Positions 17,277-26,053 of a stretch of 64,000 nucleotides of DNA are shown in pieces (position 1 is the first letter of the stretch; every line of letters begins with the position of its first letter). The position numbers and the translations under genes were made by a program. The stretch spans positions 124,001 to 188,000 of the forward strand of contig JAWKWX010000002.1 in the NCBI GenBank assembly GCA_041397305.1, read 5' to 3'. The stretch comes from TMP-24 sp041397305. GTDB taxonomy: Bacteria; Pseudomonadota; Alphaproteobacteria; Rhodobacterales; Rhodobacteraceae. The notes under the pieces were generated by a model. The model saw nothing but the letters and a program-made list of their open reading frames with translations, ran no database searches and was not told where the DNA came from.

Positions 17277-19462
17277 CTCACGCCCTCCAGCAGCCGCTTA
17301 GCGGCGGAATAGATGCTCTCTGCGGAGGGCATGGTCGCGGCATAGGCCGGGCCAGTGGCGATGAATGAGTCCTGCGCCGTGATGCGGGCGAGGGGCAGGT
17401 CGGTGCGTTCCGCGAAAAGCGCCATCAGCGCCTCGGCGACCCCGCCGGAACGGCGCGTTTCGTCCACGATCAGGATGCGTTCGCAGCCCTGGACGGCCGT
17501 GACGAGCGCCTCCGACGGCAGGGGCGACAGCCAGCGCATGTCGATGATCCGGGCCTTCACACCCTCGGCCGCAAGCTGCGCCTCGGCCTGGCGGGAAAGG
17601 TAGACCCCGTTGCCGAAGGTGACGATGGCGAGATCCTTGCCCTCGCCATGGGTGCCCACTTCGCCCAGGCGGATGGTTTCGGACGGGTCGGGGTAGCGGC
17701 ACATCCAGCCGCCGTCCTTGTCGGCATGGAGGTCGCGCATCGGGTAAAGCGCGATCGGTTCCAGGAAGACGACGACGCGCTGTTCCTCGCGCGCCAGCCG
17801 CACGCATTCGCGGACCATCTTCGCCGCATCGGCGCCGTTCGAGGGGACGGCGAGGATCACGCCCGGAATATCGCGCAGGACGGCGACCGAATTGTCATTG
17901 TGGAAATGGCCGCCGAAGCCCTTCTGGTAGCCAAGCCCCGCGATGCGCAGCACCATCGGGTTCGTGTACTGGCCGTTCGAGAAGAAGGGCAGCGTCGCGG
18001 CCTCGCCCCTCAACTGGTCCTCGGCATTGTGGAGGTAGGCAAGGAACTGGATTTCCGGCATCGGCACGAAGCCATTCTGGGCCATGCCGATGGCGAGGCC
18101 GAGGATGGATTGCTCGTCCAGAAGCGTGTCGATCATCCGGTCGGGGCCGAAGCGGGCGTGGAGCTTCTGCGTGACGCCATAGACGCCGCCCTTGCGGCCG
18201 ACATCCTCGCCCATCATGACGATTTCATTGTGGGTCAGCATCAGGTCGGTCAGCGCCCAGTTGATGAGGCGCGACATGATCTGCGGTTCGTCCATCGCCT
18301 TGAGGTCGGCGCCGAAGACCGCCGCGCGCGCCTCGGGCGTCGGGCCGTTCGTGGGCTTGCAGGAGCGTTTCGGCGGGATGAGCGCGGCCATCACGTCGCT
18401 TGCGGTTTTCAGGCGGGGCCGCGTGACCGCCTCGGCCGCGACGCGCGCCACGCGGGCATTCGTCTCGTTGTAGATCGCCAGCGCCTGATCGGGGGTCAGC
18501 GCCCCCGACTGGGCGAGAAGGCGGACGGAATGCAGCAGCGGATCATTCGCCTCCTCGGCCTCGACCTCGTCGCGGGGCAGGTAGGTGGTGGGCACATCGG
18601 CGCCTGCATGGCCGTAGAGGCGGATGGTCTTCACATGCAGGAAGGCGGGCTTCTTGCGGGTGCGGACGTAATGGGCGGCTTCCTCGGCAACGCGGAACGT
18701 CTCGAAGATGTCGAGCCCGTTGCAGTGGAAATATTTCAGCCCCGGGCGGTTGTGGAAGCTCGCGGCGATCCAGCCGGTTGGGGTTTTCGTCGAGATGCCG
18801 ATGCCGTTGTCCTCGCAGACAAAAAGGAGGGGCAGCGGGATCGACTGGTAGGAGGTCCACTGGGCGGTGTTGAAGGCGCCTTGCGAGGTGGAGTGATTGG
18901 CGGAAGCGTCGCCGAAGGAGCAATAGACGATGGCGTCTTCGGGGAGTTCCTGGTGTTCCGGCCGGTGGCGGCGGGCGGCGCCGATGGAATAGGCCGCGCC
19001 CACGGCTTTGGGCAGGTGCGAGGCTATGGTCGAGGTCTGGGGCGGGATGTAGAGCGCCTTGGAGCCCAGCACCTTGTGGCGTCCGCCCGAGATCGGGTCC
19101 TCCGAGGAGGAGGCAAAGGACAGGAGCATGTCCCAGGTGATCGACTGTCCGTCGACCTGACCCGCCCGCGCGATCTGGAAGGCCGCGTCGCGGTAATGCA
19201 GGAAGGCCATGTCGGTCGGGCGGAGCGCGGCGGCGATCGCCGCAAGCCCCTCGTGCCCCGAGGAGCCGATGGTGTAGAACCCCTGCCCTGCTCGCTGCAT
19301 CACCCGGCTCTGCCGGTCGAGCGCGCGCGTCAGGCATCCGGCGCGGAAGATGGCAACCGCTTCCGGCCCGGTCAGGGGACCGGACGGCGACGCGCCGGGC
19401 GGCAGGTCGCGGGCGGCGACGCGGCGCAGGAAATTTTCGTGAACGATGTCGGCGCGGTCCAT
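17273..19462 (-). CDS. Fused alpha/beta 2-oxoacid dehydrogenase E1 component
   Basis: A 729-aa thiamine-diphosphate enzyme with E1-alpha (residues ~30-360) joined to E1-beta (~385-729), as in some branched-chain-type dehydrogenases. The ThDP motif begins at G184-D185 (GDASANHS) and ends at N219 in CEDNGIGIS. The beta half has MMGEDVGRKGG and TLLDEQSILGLAIGMAQ. Neither an E2 (lipoyl) nor an E3 gene is adjacent. By position between aminoadipate and glutaryl-CoA steps, the likely substrate is 2-oxoadipate. A classical OGDH/DHTKD1-type E1 is not seen here, so this would be a non-homologous solution. Alternative: a branched-chain E1. Confidence 0.82.
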   Translation of the reverse strand: MDRADIVHENFLRRVAARDLPPGASPSGPLTGPEAVAIFRAGCLTRALDRQSRVMQRAGQGFYTIGSSGHEGLAAIAAALRPTDMAFLHYRDAAFQIARAGQVDGQSITWDMLLSFASSSEDPISGGRHKVLGSKALYIPPQTSTIASHLPKAVGAAYSIGAARRHRPEHQELPEDAIVYCSFGDASANHSTSQGAFNTAQWTSYQSIPLPLLFVCEDNGIGISTKTPTGWIAASFHNRPGLKYFHCNGLDIFETFRVAEEAAHYVRTRKKPAFLHVKTIRLYGHAGADVPTTYLPRDEVEAEEANDPLLHSVRLLAQSGALTPDQALAIYNETNARVARVAAEAVTRPRLKTASDVMAALIPPKRSCKPTNGPTPEARAAVFGADLKAMDEPQIMSRLINWALTDLMLTHNEIVMMGEDVGRKGGVYGVTQKLHARFGPDRMIDTLLDEQSILGLAIGMAQNGFVPMPEIQFLAYLHNAEDQLRGEAATLPFFSNGQYTNPMVLRIAGLGYQKGFGGHFHNDNSVAVLRDIPGVILAVPSNGADAAKMVRECVRLAREEQRVVVFLEPIALYPMRDLHADKDGGWMCRYPDPSETIRLGEVGTHGEGKDLAIVTFGNGVYLSRQAEAQLAAEGVKARIIDMRWLSPLPSEALVTAVQGCERILIVDETRRSGGVAEALMALFAERTDLPLARITAQDSFIATGPAYAATMPSAESIYSAAKRLLEGVR

Positions 19463-19480
19463 GGTCAGTCCTGAAAAGGG

Positions 19481-19550
19481 GCTGCTCCTCCCTCCCTGAA
19501 GGTCGGTCCCTGCTTCTGCGAAGAGCGACCTTCAGAGAGCGATGAGCAGC
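19481..19550 (-). repeat. REP-like element, copy 1 (intra-operon nested hairpin)
   Basis: Directly follows the glutaryl-CoA dehydrogenase stop. Outer arms 19481-19487/19544-19550 (GCTGCTC) and inner arms 19496-19505/19526-19535 (CTGAAGGTCG) form nested stems, followed on the minus strand by CCCCTTTTC. The boxes GCTGCTCATCG and GCTCTTCGC are shared with three other sites in the window. It may attenuate or process the mRNA before the E1 gene. Confidence 0.6.
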
Positions 19551-20759
<1,209 letters not shown>

Positions 20760-20766
20760 GGGAACC

Positions 20767-21972
20767 TCAGGTCAGGCTGGCGCAGAAGCGCGTGATACGT
20801 TTGCAGGCCTCGGTCAGCGAGGCGCGGGAATAGGCGTAGGACAGGCGGAAATGGCCGGGCACGCCGAAGGCCCGGCCGGGGACAAGGGCGACGCCCTCGC
20901 CTTCGAGAAGCGCGCGGCAGAAGTCGGCGTCCTTTTCGATCCTCACGCCGGAGGGGGTGGTCTTGCCGAAGGTCGCCGTGCAGTCGGGGAAGAGGTAGAA
21001 GGCGCCGTCGGCCGAACCGCACTTGATGATGCCGGTCGCATTCAGCGCATCCTGCACCATGTCGCGGCGGGCGCGGAAATCGTCATTGCGTTCTGCCAGC
21101 ATCTGCTGGTCGCCGGTGAGGGCGGAGAGTGCCGCAGCCTGGCTGACGGACGAGGCACCCGAGGTGATCTGGCCCTGGACCGCGATCATCGCGTCGATGA
21201 GGCGCTTCGGCGCGATGCCCCAGCCGATCCGCCAGCCGGTCATGGCATAGCTTTTCGAGACGCCATTCACGATCAGCATGCGATCGGCAAGGTCGGGGGC
21301 GATGGCGCGGAACGACGTATAGGGGACATAGCAGATATGCTGGTAGATCTCGTCGGCGATCACGCCGACTTGGGGGTGGTCGCGCAGCACCTCGGCCAGC
21401 GCCTGAAGCTGGTCGGCGGTGTAGACCGCGCCGGAGGGATTGCCGGGCGAATTGAGGAGAAGCCAGCGGGTGCGCGGGGTGATCGCGGCCGCGAGCTGTT
21501 CGGCGGTGATGGCAAAGCCGTTCTCGGCCGTCGTCGGTATGATGACGGGCTTGCCGCCGCAGACGCCCACCATGTCGGGGTAGGAGGTCCAGTAGGGCGC
21601 GCCGATGATCACTTCCTCGCCAGGTTCCAGCGTGGCGAAGAAGGCGTTGAAGATGACCTGCTTGGCACCGGTGCAGACGATGATCTCGGATGTCGCGGGC
21701 CGGTAGCCGTTCACCCGCTCGCGGTCGGCGGCGATGGCGGCGCGGAGTTCCGCCGTGCCCGCTGTAGCGGTATAGGTGGTCTGGCCGGCCTGTGCCGCCC
21801 GGTGTGCGGCGTCGATGACCGGCGCGGGCGTCGGGAAGTCGGGCTCACCCGTACCGAGCGAGATCACGTCGCGCCCGGCCTTCTTCAGGGCGGCTGCGGC
21901 TTCGGAAATCTGCAGGATTTCCGACAGTTCGACAGTGGCGATGCGGGCGGCGCGGCGGAACGGGTCGGACAT
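20767..21972 (-). CDS. Class I/II aminotransferase, probable 2-aminoadipate transaminase
   Basis: PLP-dependent fold-type I aminotransferase of 401 aa, AspC/AspB-like. The PLP lysine is K240 in NGVSKSYAMTGWRIGW; LLLNSPGNPSGAV and IADEIYQH are conserved. The start at 21972 (MSDPFRR) has AGAGG five bases upstream; the longer start at 21987 has none. As the first gene of the operon ending in glutaryl-CoA and semialdehyde dehydrogenases, it probably converts 2-aminoadipate to 2-oxoadipate. Its family more often handles aspartate or aromatic amino acids, so specificity rests on context. Confidence 0.85.
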   Translation of the reverse strand: MSDPFRRAARIATVELSEILQISEAAAALKKAGRDVISLGTGEPDFPTPAPVIDAAHRAAQAGQTTYTATAGTAELRAAIAADRERVNGYRPATSEIIVCTGAKQVIFNAFFATLEPGEEVIIGAPYWTSYPDMVGVCGGKPVIIPTTAENGFAITAEQLAAAITPRTRWLLLNSPGNPSGAVYTADQLQALAEVLRDHPQVGVIADEIYQHICYVPYTSFRAIAPDLADRMLIVNGVSKSYAMTGWRIGWGIAPKRLIDAMIAVQGQITSGASSVSQAAALSALTGDQQMLAERNDDFRARRDMVQDALNATGIIKCGSADGAFYLFPDCTATFGKTTPSGVRIEKDADFCRALLEGEGVALVPGRAFGVPGHFRLSYAYSRASLTEACKRITRFCASLT

Positions 21973-21995
21973 CTGAGCCTCTGGCATGGGCGGAT

Positions 21996-22071
21996 CACAT
22001 ATGCTTATGAGCCATTGTTATTCGCCAAAACAACCCTATTCTGGCGACAATATATGTATGGAGCACATATG
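21996..22071. promoter_or_regulatory. Divergent LysR/aminotransferase control region
   Basis: Two copies of CACATATG lie at 21996-22003 and 22064-22071, and an inverted repeat TCGCCA/TGGCGA at 22022-22027 and 22042-22047. All fall between the divergent LysR gene and the lysine operon, as expected for LysR binding sites. Confidence 0.45.
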
Positions 22072-22988
22072 TGGCCATTCCCCGCCGGTTCCTGCCCTCG
22101 ATCAGCCTGCTTTCTGCCTTCGAAGCCGTCTGCCGCACCGGATCGACGCTCGCCGCGGCGCGCGACCTCGACCTGACGCAAGGGGCGGTCAGCCGCCTGA
22201 TCCAGAATCTGGAGGCGCAGCTTGGCCAGGCGCTTTTCCTGCGCGAGGGGCGACGGCTGGTGCCGACCGATGCCGCGCTGGCCTATGCCCGCGATGTGGT
22301 CAAGGCGCTTGATCTCATTTCGCGAGGCGCGATGCGGGTCAGGTCAAACACAGGGGGCGGGACGCTGTCGCTCGCGATCCTGCCGACCTTCGGGACCCGC
22401 TGGCTCGCGCCGCGCCTGCCGCGCTTCCTGGCCGCCCATCCCGGCATCACGATCAACCTCGGCACGCGCCTTCGGCCCTTCGATTTCGAGGAAGAGGGCT
22501 TTGACGCCGCCATCCATTTCGGCGATCCGGTTTGGCCGAACGCGGGGTTCCTGAAGCTTTTCGACGAACGGCTGCTGGCCTGCGCGTCACCTGATCTTTT
22601 GCACGATCATCCGGTCACGGCGCCGCAGGACCTTCTGCGCCTGCCGCTTCTGCAGCTGGAGACCCGCCCGACCGCCTGGGCGGGCTGGTTTCAGGCGCAG
22701 GGGGTGGAGGCCGCCGCACCTTCCGGCATGCTCTTCGACCAGTTCGCGACGATGATCCAGTCGGCGATCTACGGGCTTGGCATTGCGCTTCTGCCAGAGT
22801 TCCTGGCCCGGACCGAACTTGTGGAAGGCCGGCTCGCCGCCGCCTGGGGCGGGCCGACACCGGCCGAGGGAAGCTATTATCTCGTCTGGCCGCGCGTGGG
22901 CGAGTGGTATCCGCCCTTGCAGGCCTTCCGCGCCTGGCTGGGGAACGAGGCTGCCGACCCTGACGGAACCGCTTACCTGCCCGGCTGA
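22071..22988 (+). CDS. LysR-family regulator (GcvA-like)
   Basis: Activator-type regulator of 305 aa. The N-terminal HTH spans about residues 10-60 (LLSAFEAVCRTGSTLAAARD, then LTQGAVSRLIQNLEAQLG). The C-terminal effector domain includes LSLAILPTFGTRWLAPRL, a GcvA-type start. It begins with GTG, with GGAG seven bases upstream. Divergent placement from the lysine catabolic operon makes it the likely activator responding to lysine, aminoadipate or a downstream intermediate. Confidence 0.9.
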   Translation: MAIPRRFLPSISLLSAFEAVCRTGSTLAAARDLDLTQGAVSRLIQNLEAQLGQALFLREGRRLVPTDAALAYARDVVKALDLISRGAMRVRSNTGGGTLSLAILPTFGTRWLAPRLPRFLAAHPGITINLGTRLRPFDFEEEGFDAAIHFGDPVWPNAGFLKLFDERLLACASPDLLHDHPVTAPQDLLRLPLLQLETRPTAWAGWFQAQGVEAAAPSGMLFDQFATMIQSAIYGLGIALLPEFLARTELVEGRLAAAWGGPTPAEGSYYLVWPRVGEWYPPLQAFRAWLGNEAADPDGTAYLPG

Positions 22989-23050
22989 CCGACAAGGGCC
23001 GCCCGCGCCCTGTTGACTGGCACGTCAGGAACACGCAAGCTCGCGCCATC

Positions 23051-23611
23051 ATGAACCCGCGTCCCGATATCCACGACCGTCTTGCGGCCTCTCTGAAGGC
23101 AGCGCGCAAATCCAAGGGCCTGAGCCTTGACGCCGTTGCCCGTCTTTCGGGCGTCAGCCGATCAATGGTCAGCCAGATCGAACGGGGCGAATCGAGCCCG
23201 ACGGTCGCGACGCTGTGGAACCTGACGCAGGCCCTGCAGGTTGATTTCGCCGGACTGCTGGAAGGCAAGACCGCGCCTGGCATCGAGGTGATCCGCGCCA
23301 GTGCCGCCCCCACGATCAGCGGCCGGGGCGATGGGGTGAAGATTCGCATCCTGTCGCCGGCCGAATCGGCGGGCGAGCATGAAGTCTACGAGCTGCATTT
23401 CGCGACAGGCGGCACACTGGTCTCCGACCCGCACAGCCCGGGATGCCGTGAACATGTGACCGTGCTGGAAGGCATGGTCCAGGTCATGTCGGGTGAAGAG
23501 GAGCAGACGCTGGGCGAAGGCGATACGGCCCGTTATTTCGCCGACCGTCCGCACAGTATTTCCGCCGCGGACGGCGCGGCGCGCGCCATTCTGATCGTCC
23601 AGAACAGTTGA
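23051..23611 (+). CDS. XRE-family regulator with C-terminal cupin domain
   Basis: A 186-aa regulator. The HTH is at residues ~10-65 (KSKGLSLDAVARLSGVSRSM, SQIERGESSPTVATLW), and a single cupin barrel at ~105-183 (PGCREHVTVLEGMVQVMSG). Such proteins usually sense a small metabolite and control adjacent amino-acid or polyamine genes. It lies upstream of kbl-tdh on the same strand, separated by a REP-like element and a strong promoter, and may control that operon through the inverted repeat at 23680-23697. Confidence 0.9.
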   Translation: MNPRPDIHDRLAASLKAARKSKGLSLDAVARLSGVSRSMVSQIERGESSPTVATLWNLTQALQVDFAGLLEGKTAPGIEVIRASAAPTISGRGDGVKIRILSPAESAGEHEVYELHFATGGTLVSDPHSPGCREHVTVLEGMVQVMSGEEEQTLGEGDTARYFADRPHSISAADGAARAILIVQNS

Positions 23612-23674
23612 GGGCTGCTCATCGTCGTACGCGTGCGCTCTTCGCATTCCCGACAAGAAGCGAAGCGCACGAGG
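23612..23674 (+). repeat. REP-like element, copy 2
   Basis: Begins at the base after the XRE stop codon with GGGCTGCTCATCG (23612-23624). The box GCTCTTCGC follows at 23637-23645, and a right arm at 23660-23670 can pair with 23633-23645 apart from a two-base bulge. It has the same two boxes as the elements at 19481, 31557 and 61864. Confidence 0.6.
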
Positions 23675-23679
23675 AGGAT

Positions 23680-23697
23680 ATTCCATCATCACGGAAT
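23680..23697. promoter_or_regulatory. Inverted repeat upstream of kbl promoter
   Basis: ATTCC and GGAAT arms separated by 8 bp lie 13 bp upstream of the -35 box at 23711. This is a candidate operator for the neighbouring XRE-cupin regulator; inferred from position only. Confidence 0.4.
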
Positions 23698-23710
23698 GGT
23701 ATCCGCCATC

Positions 23711-23739
23711 TTGACACATGAGCCCGGAAAGTGCATTAT
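23711..23739 (+). promoter_or_regulatory. Sigma-70 promoter of kbl-tdh
   Basis: A perfect -35 box TTGACA (23711-23716), a 17-bp spacer and CATTAT (23734-23739) as -10. The start codon is 27 bp downstream, preceded by GGAGG. Confidence 0.65.
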
Positions 23740-23765
23740 TCCGTCATACTGGAGGATCATCTACC

Positions 23766-24956
23766 ATGCCGGACGCACCCGATTTCCTGTCCCACCTTCG
23801 CGACACGCTCGCCAGCATCGGGGCCGAGGGCCTTCTGAAGCGCGAGCGGCTGATCACCTCGGCCCAAAGCGCGCATGTGACGGTCGCGGGCCGCGACATG
23901 CTGAACTTCTGCGCCAACAATTACCTCGGCCTGGCGGACGACCCGCGGCTGGTGGCGGCAGCGAAGGCGGCAATGGATGATCACGGCTACGGCATGGCCT
24001 CGGTCCGTTTCATCTGCGGCACGCAAGACCTGCACCGTGTGCTGGAAAAGCGGATCGCGGATTTCCTGGGCCATGAGGATTCCATCCTGTTTGCCGCCTG
24101 TTTCGATGCGAACGGCGGTTTGTTCGAACCTTTGCTCGGGCCGGAAGATGCGATCATCTCGGATGCCTTGAACCATGCCTCGATCATCGACGGCATTCGC
24201 CTGTGCAAGGCACAGCGCTATCGCTATGCCAATTCAGACATGGACGAGCTGGAAGAGCGGCTGAAGGAAGCGCGGTCGAAAGGTGCGCGTTTCATCATGA
24301 TTGCGACCGACGGCGTCTTCTCGATGGACGGCTATCTGGCGAAGCTGGGCGAGATCCGGGCGTTGGCCGATCGCTACGGCGCGCTGGTGATGGTGGACGA
24401 CTGCCACGCAACCGGTTTCATGGGGCCGCAGGGCCGGGGCACGCCTGCGCATGCCGGCGTGAAGGCCGATGTGATGACGGGGACCCTCGGCAAGGCTTTG
24501 GGCGGCGCGCTTGGCGGCTATATCGCCGGGGCGCAGCCGGTCATCGACCTTCTGCGCCAGCGGGCGCGACCCTATCTCTTCTCGAACGCGCTGCCGCCTG
24601 CGGTGGTGGCGGCCGGGCTCGCCGCGCTCGATATCGTCGAGACGGCGGATGACCTGCGCGCCTCGCTCTTCGACAATGCGCGCTACTGGCGCGCGGGCCT
24701 CACGGATGCGGGCTTCCGGCTTCTGCCGGGAGAACATCCGATCATCCCGGTGATGCTGGGCGATGCGGCCCTGTCGCAGCGCATGGCGACGGAACTTTAT
24801 GACCGGGGCGTCTATGTCGCGGGCTTCTTCTTTCCTGTGGTGCCGAAGGGCCAGGCCCGCATCCGCACCCAGATGAACGCGCGGCTGACGCGCGCCGATC
24901 TTGATTTCGCGCTCGATGCCTTCAAGGCGGCGGGCAAGGCGGTGGGGGCGATCTGA
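23766..24956 (+). CDS. kbl: Glycine C-acetyltransferase (2-amino-3-ketobutyrate CoA ligase)
   Basis: PLP enzyme of the alpha-oxoamine synthase family, 396 aa, matching E. coli Kbl in length. It cleaves 2-amino-3-ketobutyrate with CoA to glycine and acetyl-CoA. Visible motifs: MLNFCANNYLGLADDP, YGMASVRFICGTQDLH, MVDDCHATGFMG, and the PLP lysine in MTGTLGKALGGALGG. The start at 23766 has GGAGG at the right distance; the longer frame from 23718 does not. It overlaps tdh by one base (TGATG), the standard kbl-tdh arrangement for threonine breakdown. Confidence 0.96.
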   Translation: MPDAPDFLSHLRDTLASIGAEGLLKRERLITSAQSAHVTVAGRDMLNFCANNYLGLADDPRLVAAAKAAMDDHGYGMASVRFICGTQDLHRVLEKRIADFLGHEDSILFAACFDANGGLFEPLLGPEDAIISDALNHASIIDGIRLCKAQRYRYANSDMDELEERLKEARSKGARFIMIATDGVFSMDGYLAKLGEIRALADRYGALVMVDDCHATGFMGPQGRGTPAHAGVKADVMTGTLGKALGGALGGYIAGAQPVIDLLRQRARPYLFSNALPPAVVAAGLAALDIVETADDLRASLFDNARYWRAGLTDAGFRLLPGEHPIIPVMLGDAALSQRMATELYDRGVYVAGFFFPVVPKGQARIRTQMNARLTRADLDFALDAFKAAGKAVGAI

Positions 24957-25993
24957 TGTCGAACGAAATGAAGGCGCTGGTAAAGGCCAAACCCGAGGAA
25001 GGCTTGTGGATGGAGCGCCGTCCGGTGCCGGAGATCGGGCCTGACGATGTGCTGATCCGCATCAACAAGACCGGGATCTGCGGCACCGACATCCATATCT
25101 GGAACTGGGACGACTGGGCCCGGCGCACGGTGCCCGTTCCGCTTGTCACCGGCCATGAATTCGCGGGCGAGATCGTGGAGCTGGGCCGCGATGTCCGGGA
25201 CCTGAAGATCGGGCAGCGCTGTTCGGGCGAGGGCCATCTGATCGGCCATCAGAGCCGCCAGTCGCGGTCGGGCAAGTTTCACCTCGACCCCGAGACGCGG
25301 GGGATTGGCGTGAATGAACAGGGGGCATTCGCCGAATATCTGCGGCTGCCGGCCTTCAACGTCGTACCGCTGCCCGACGAGATCGACGACGAGATCGGGG
25401 CGATCCTCGATCCCCTGGGCAATGCCGTCCACACGGCCTTGTCCTTCGACCTCATCGGCGAGGATGTGCTGATCACCGGCGCGGGGCCGATCGGGATCAT
25501 GGCGGCGGCGGTCGCGCGGCATGTCGGCGCGCGCCATGTGGTCATCACCGACGTCAATCAGGCGCGGCTGGATCTGGCGGCCGAAGTCACGGATGTCGTG
25601 CCGGTGAATGTCGCCAGGCAGGATCTGAAAGAGGTCGAGGGTGCCCTGAAGATGCAGCAGGGCTTCGACGTGGGCATGGAAATGTCTGGCAATCAGGCGG
25701 CACTCGACCAGATGGTCGAGAATATGGTGATGGGGGGCCGGATCGCGATGCTGGGCATTCCGCCGGGCAAGTCGCCCGTGGACTGGAGCCGCATCGTCTT
25801 CAAGGCGATCACGATCAAGGGTGTCTATGGCCGCGAGATTTTCGAGACCTGGTACAAGATGATCGCGATGCTGCAGAACGGCCTCGATATCCGCAAGGTG
25901 ATCACCCACCGCTTCAAGGTCGATGAGTTCACCGACGGGTTCGCCGCGATGAAATCCGGTCTTTCAGGCAAGGTCGTGCTCGACTGGCGCTGA
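24956..25993 (+). CDS. tdh: L-threonine 3-dehydrogenase lacking structural-zinc cysteines
   Basis: NAD-dependent medium-chain dehydrogenase of 345 aa producing 2-amino-3-ketobutyrate for Kbl. Catalytic zinc ligands C42, H67 and E68 are present (GICGTDIHIW, TGHEFAG), as is the Rossmann motif ITGAGPIGIMAAAVARH. The structural-zinc loop is unusual. Where E. coli Tdh has four Cys between GEGH and GVGVN, this protein aligns without gaps but has Gly, Ser, Ser and Asp. It therefore should not bind the second zinc. All other Tdh features and the gene order with kbl support the function. Confidence 0.95.
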   Translation: MSNEMKALVKAKPEEGLWMERRPVPEIGPDDVLIRINKTGICGTDIHIWNWDDWARRTVPVPLVTGHEFAGEIVELGRDVRDLKIGQRCSGEGHLIGHQSRQSRSGKFHLDPETRGIGVNEQGAFAEYLRLPAFNVVPLPDEIDDEIGAILDPLGNAVHTALSFDLIGEDVLITGAGPIGIMAAAVARHVGARHVVITDVNQARLDLAAEVTDVVPVNVARQDLKEVEGALKMQQGFDVGMEMSGNQAALDQMVENMVMGGRIAMLGIPPGKSPVDWSRIVFKAITIKGVYGREIFETWYKMIAMLQNGLDIRKVITHRFKVDEFTDGFAAMKSGLSGKVVLDWR

Positions 25994-26003
25994 GCGGGAC
26001 GGC

Positions 26004-26037
26004 GCCGCCAAATTCCTTCGCGAGCGAATTGGGCGGC
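26004..26037. terminator. Hairpin between convergent tdh and hydantoinase genes
   Basis: A 12-bp stem with one mismatch (26004-26015 with 26026-26037) lies between the two convergent stop codons. It has no T run, so it is a weak or bidirectional terminator. Confidence 0.4.
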
Positions 26038-26053
26038 ACCCGCGCGCGGGATA

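Noticed and set aside
17648..19474. 608-codon open frame antisense to the fused E1 gene
   Set aside because: The opposite strand encodes clear E1 alpha and beta motifs; the antisense product is low-complexity and unlike any family.
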